Source of the DNA: Trissonchulus latispiculum
Lineage: Eukaryota; Nematoda; Enoplea; Enoplida; Ironidae
Assembly (NCBI GenBank): GCA_030248195.1
Contig: JASAND010023015.1
Coordinates: 27,184 to 91,183, forward strand
DNA: 64,000 nt
Direction of reading: 5' to 3'
A program made the position numbers and the translations under genes. This document shows positions 60,721-64,000 of the stretch, piece by piece (the first letter of the stretch is position 1; the number at the start of each line of letters is the position of its first letter). The notes under the pieces are model-generated. The model was given only the letters and a program-made list of their open reading frames with translations. It searched no databases and was not told the DNA's origin.

Positions 60721-62895
60721 GTTGACGGTTGAATGTCCCGTTGACCGCGATAAACGGCCTCCCACTGGTCATGGGCCGGAGAATCCAGAGGTGGTTCCTC
60801 CAGAGGGACATAGGTTCCCGACCAGGTGTGCCCGAGCGCTGATGTAGGCTCACGGGTGTTGACCGAGTAGTGATAGCGGTTGCCGTTGATGAATCCGAGT
60901 CGGATCCGAAAGGACGAAAGCCACGGCCTCGTCCCGAACCTGAAACACCGCCGAAAACTTCTGACTGAGAGGCAGACGCACCGGGCCTCGCTGCCTCCGC
61001 TCCAACCAACGGGGATTTTGGTGCTGACTGAGCGATGACGCTGGTCGTTTCACCCTGGGATGACTCGACCAGACGGAGCTTCGAGCCGAACCGTGTCGCG
61101 GGGGCCATAGGTGCCGCAGGTGTGGACGGGACCGCCGTTCCCATCAGAGTCCGGATAACAGACGGACCCATCATCACCTCACTAGTTGGGCGGGGTTCAG
61201 GAACCACAAAAGCGGACGGGTCTGGAGCCTGTTGGGTCACAGCCGTTAGTCCAATGTCAAAATGGCCGGACCGTTTACAAAGTCCCTCATGCTCCCGCTT
61301 GCCCACGACCGGGTTGAGTCCCTGCAGTTCCGCCAACTGCATCACCTGCATGAGCTCCGACTTCTGCTCCTTTTCCAGGAACATCGGGCCTATAAGTTGA
61401 GAAAAGTTGGTGTCCCCGACACTTAAAGAGTTCAAGGTGTTGATATAGGGCAGGATCCCATGGGCCATAGCACCACCGTCCCGTTTCCGATACAGGATGA
61501 CCAGATCGGACCACCGCAAAGGAGGGCCCGAGCCATCCGTGGGAACCTCCCGGTAAACCTCCCAGAACACCGGGTTACCCTGATCCACCATCCTGAAGAA
61601 GGTCTCGGGATCATACCCAGGCATTTCGGGGTCTGCAGGGGGTCCCACCACATAAATGTGACGTTACGGTTGATCAACGCCAATAGGGGAATCTCGAAAT
61701 AGGGCATTTAAGGTCAAGATTGATTCGGGCACCAGGATCTGGATAAAGGGCTGAACCCTCGCGATGGAGACGTTTACCGACGACTGAACCCCTGATGACG
61801 GGTCCGTCGACGTGGCAAGCTGGCTGATGATCACGGGCTGTTCCAGCTTCCAGTGATAAAGGTCCGGAAGGTAGGTGGATGGGCCCGTTACACCACCAGG
61901 GCGTTCGCCACAAGAGACCAGGAAACGTCTGGCCTCCTGATACGAGACATGAGGGATGTCTCCATGCTGGGCCAGAATCTCGTCCACAGCCTGAGGGACC
62001 CCAGACGACGTCACGGACGAACCGGACGTACAAGGGACCCTGATCCCTGATGCCAGCGAAGCTAGCCGAGCTGTTCGTTCGTCATGGGTGGATGCCAACC
62101 GGATTGAAGGGCTGGATTGGCCATCATCAGCCTGGGTGCGCATGATTCCAGAAGGGTCGGCTGAAATGTGCCCTGTTGACGTTGGGCATCTTCGTCCGTA
62201 GGTTCCGGTTCTCGACGTCCGACCGCTTCTGATGGCTGGTCTTCGTCCGCCGCATATTCTTCATCGGATACCTGAATGACTTCCGGTTCTTCGGTTTCCT
62301 TGGCCAGGTTCGCCGCCTCCTGCTGACGAACAGAGGACCTCGTTCTACGTGGGCTCGTGGTGACCGCTGTCTGCGCCGGCTGGGATGACCCAGCCGTCTG
62401 ATAGGTCGGACGATCCTCCACATAGCGCATGATGGCGTGATGCATGAGTCACCGCCACCAGAATAGGTCACAGGAGGCTTCTCCTTCTTCCGTGGGTCAC
62501 CAGTCCCTTCCTTGTAGTGAGTCAATGGTGGAAGCTTCTTCGGCAAGGGCGGTAGTTTCGTCTCCTTTTCCCGTCGTTGGGCAGCCTTTCGAGCTTCCGC
62601 CAAGGATTCTGGCTCGTCGGCCACCGTCTTCTCGTTGGGAGGGGTGGATGACCACCCAGACTCCTCATCTGACGGTTGATCGTCCGTCCGTAGAAAACGA
62701 TGCGCCGAATCAGGTGGTAGGTCCGTTGGCGTGTCATTCGGATCCGCGTGATGATGGCGGTTTGCGACGATCGCGTACCAGTTGAAGTCCAGACCTTCAT
62801 CGCGTCGCCGTTTGGTCATGAACTTCAGTTCGTAGAAGTTGGTCAGCAACTCCATTAGAGGCACCCAGGAAACCTCTCGCAAAGGGTGGGTAGCA

Positions 62896-63993
62896 TTACC
62901 GCCCTCCGCTTCGTGGACGGACAATGACCAAGCGGAGCTCCCTTTGAGGTATATACTTCACCGATCCGCGTTTGATAGTCAGATTCCGTCGGCATTCCAT
63001 CTGACGGTCATGGAGAATCTGCGAAGCCGCGTGCTTTCCGGGGGTGAACATTCTGGCCTGGGCAAGTGGGCCTACTCCCAGTTCGGCTTCCTTGTTGATC
63101 TTCGGCCATAGATTTGGCGAAAAAGTGTACCATGCACTACTCAGGTAGATCACCTGGATCCACTCGTCCGAGGGCAAGGCATTGGCGACCTTGACCAAGC
63201 AGGCATAGATGGCCAAAATGTCAGCGAGGGCATACGTCGCTTCCTCTACAGTGGGCCAGACCATACACCCATGAAAGTCCACTGGTCGCAGTCCTTTAGG
63301 AGATGGCACGTCGCAGTATTCACAGACCTTGCTCAGGGAGTGATGAGTGTTGACATACGATTCCTTGGTCGTGTCGGTGATATTTTCCCAAGGGACCTCA
63401 GGAACCGTCGGATCTTGACGCCGTCGAGCCTGAATGTAAGGTACAGACTGGGCGACGATCGCTCCAAGTTCGGCAGCATAGCAGTCCATGCCGGTGAGAC
63501 CACAGAATTTGGCCAGACGTAGAAAGTCGGCCTGACCACCAGCAAATACCATATAGACTGGCTCCGGTGGGTGAAGAATGATCTTCAAGGCATAGAGGAC
63601 CGCATAATAATCCGTAAGCGATGCCAGGATTTCGCTGACCATGATCATAAATACCTTCGGGTGTCGTGATGGAACTGGTCCAGCGATCTGAATGATGCTG
63701 ATAGCGGCATCCTGTTTATTGCCGAACTGGATGTACGAGCCGCCTTCAATATCCATGGCGATGACGCCAGACGCTCGATACGTTTCCAGAATGTCCGGAA
63801 TCGCATCGAATAGACCCTGGAGGGTTCTAATCTGCCGTACAGGTTGAAAATTGTCCGGCAAAGTGAGATGATCTTCGCTGAACTGAAATGACTTCTCCGT
63901 GTTAGCAATCGCCTGAACGTCACTAATGGCTTCCGTAAGGCAGGCTTCAGGATGTTGGGTGTCGTACTCCTTCTCCCTGTTCATGAGCACCAA
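62896..63993 (-). CDS. 3'-5' exonuclease domain (RNase D/EXD-like, DEDD)
   Basis: Open frame of 365 codons from the first Met in the window; the true start may lie beyond the edge. Motif I is Met-Asp-Ile-Glu-Gly-Gly near residues 80-85 (the Asp-x-Glu pair). Motif II is within FAGGQADFLRLAKF near 150-163 with Asp at 156. Motif III is YALADILAIYA near 254-264 (Tyr-x3-Asp, the DEDDy form). A Pro-His/Asp-Phe-His-Gly patch sits before motif III. Such enzymes trim RNA or DNA 3' ends; catalysis is plausible because the acidic residues are present, though motif II has Gln-Ala where Asn is common. It is not a usual domain of LTR retroelements. Confidence 0.62.
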   Translation of the reverse strand: MVLMNREKEYDTQHPEACLTEAISDVQAIANTEKSFQFSEDHLTLPDNFQPVRQIRTLQGLFDAIPDILETYRASGVIAMDIEGGSYIQFGNKQDAAISIIQIAGPVPSRHPKVFMIMVSEILASLTDYYAVLYALKIILHPPEPVYMVFAGGQADFLRLAKFCGLTGMDCYAAELGAIVAQSVPYIQARRRQDPTVPEVPWENITDTTKESYVNTHHSLSKVCEYCDVPSPKGLRPVDFHGCMVWPTVEEATYALADILAIYACLVKVANALPSDEWIQVIYLSSAWYTFSPNLWPKINKEAELGVGPLAQARMFTPGKHAASQILHDRQMECRRNLTIKRGSVKYIPQRELRLVIVRPRSGGR

Positions 63994-64000
63994 CTTCAGA

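Larger units (their letters stand above)
59356..63993 (-). pseudogene. Decayed retroelement polyprotein: exonuclease, low-complexity, RS/RD-rich, unknown C-terminal domain
   Basis: Successive minus-strand frames hand over to each other and together read as one former ORF of about 1,500 codons, open at the right edge. Frame changes lie near 62910, 62450, 62090, 60890 and 60010, and there is one in-frame TAA at 61664. Each hand-over leaves a protein-like frame and enters another, with no splice sites needed. Order: DEDD exonuclease (to about 62900); charged Pro/Glu-rich linker (62900-62060); a folded-looking part with many aromatic residues (62060-61250); Pro/Ser-rich linker; RS/RD-rich tract (about 60720-60240); a Trp/His-rich C-terminal domain ending REY-stop. 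The block is far more GC- and CpG-rich than its flanks. Programmed frameshifting is possible for one site but not for five. Confidence 0.6.
57131..64000 (-). mobile_element. Incomplete LTR retroelement with exonuclease-bearing coding block
   Basis: Read on the minus strand it ends in a 750-bp LTR (57131-57880, TGTA..TACA). That is preceded by a polypurine-like tract, about 1.5 kb without ORFs, and a GC-rich coding block reaching the right edge. The tract next to the LTR matches that of the 32.3-36.5 kb element, which fixes the orientation. Reverse transcriptase and integrase are not in the window and would have to lie beyond 64000. It is inserted in a rhodopsin-like receptor at 57130. Reading the whole as a single element rests on adjacency and the shared tract. 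Confidence 0.62.

Noticed and set aside
59344..60847. Plus-strand ORFs of 231 and 211 codons opposite the retroelement protein
   Set aside because: They are antisense shadows of GC-rich codons; the minus frames carry the consistent domains.
60278..60890. Second half of the 457-codon minus ORF as real protein
   Set aside because: Beyond about 60890 another minus frame gives the RS-rich tract and continues into the C-terminal domain; this frame is only incidentally open.

Overview
The window looks like a stretch of an invertebrate animal genome, AT-rich except near the right end, and heavily invaded by transposons. Genes are split into short exons by long introns with ordinary GT..AG borders. 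No long uninterrupted cellular ORF exists, so most of the content had to be assembled from splice sites, reading phase and protein pattern. I cannot name the phylum. All splice models are by eye and need transcript support.

Two related seven-transmembrane receptor genes of the secretin/adhesion (class B) type dominate, and they converge. Gene 2 (+ strand, about 7.9-18.1 kb) shows all seven membrane segments in six exons whose phases join without a break. Its ectodomain exons were not found. Gene 1 (- strand, 55.3 to 20.2 kb) reads signal peptide, split C-type-lectin-like domain, Ser/Thr/Pro linker, Cys-containing stalk, possible degenerate GPS/GAIN region, then TM1 and TM3-TM7. One lectin exon and the TM2 exon remain unresolved.

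Layout: 0-7.5 kb holds a small inverted-repeat element, a CTTGTG-rich element and degenerate repeat-like DNA, then a 300-bp CA microsatellite. 7.9-18.1 kb is gene 2, with a decayed Ty3/gypsy element (10.4-14.5 kb) and two MITEs in its last intron. 20.2-55.3 kb is gene 1. Its introns hold a hAT-type MITE (21.8-23.0), a 4.1-kb non-autonomous LTR element with intact TSD (32.3-36.5), two related inverted-repeat families with 7-bp TSDs (A at 29.8; B at 25.2 and 45.8), a 1.3-kb foldback (47.9-49.2) and three TTAA-flanked MITEs (49.3-54.4). At 55.9-56.7 kb an A and a B element lie head to tail. At 56.75-57.13 kb is the end of a rhodopsin-like receptor, cut by an LTR.

From 57.1 kb to the right edge lies an incomplete LTR retroelement read on the - strand: a 750-bp LTR, a polypurine-like tract matching that of the 32-36 kb element, 1.5 kb without coding, and a GC-rich coding block of about 1,500 codons. 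The block carries a DEDD 3'-5' exonuclease domain, low-complexity segments, an RS/RD-rich tract and an unknown C-terminal domain. It is broken by five frame changes and one stop. This element and the receptor pair are the most unusual parts of the window.
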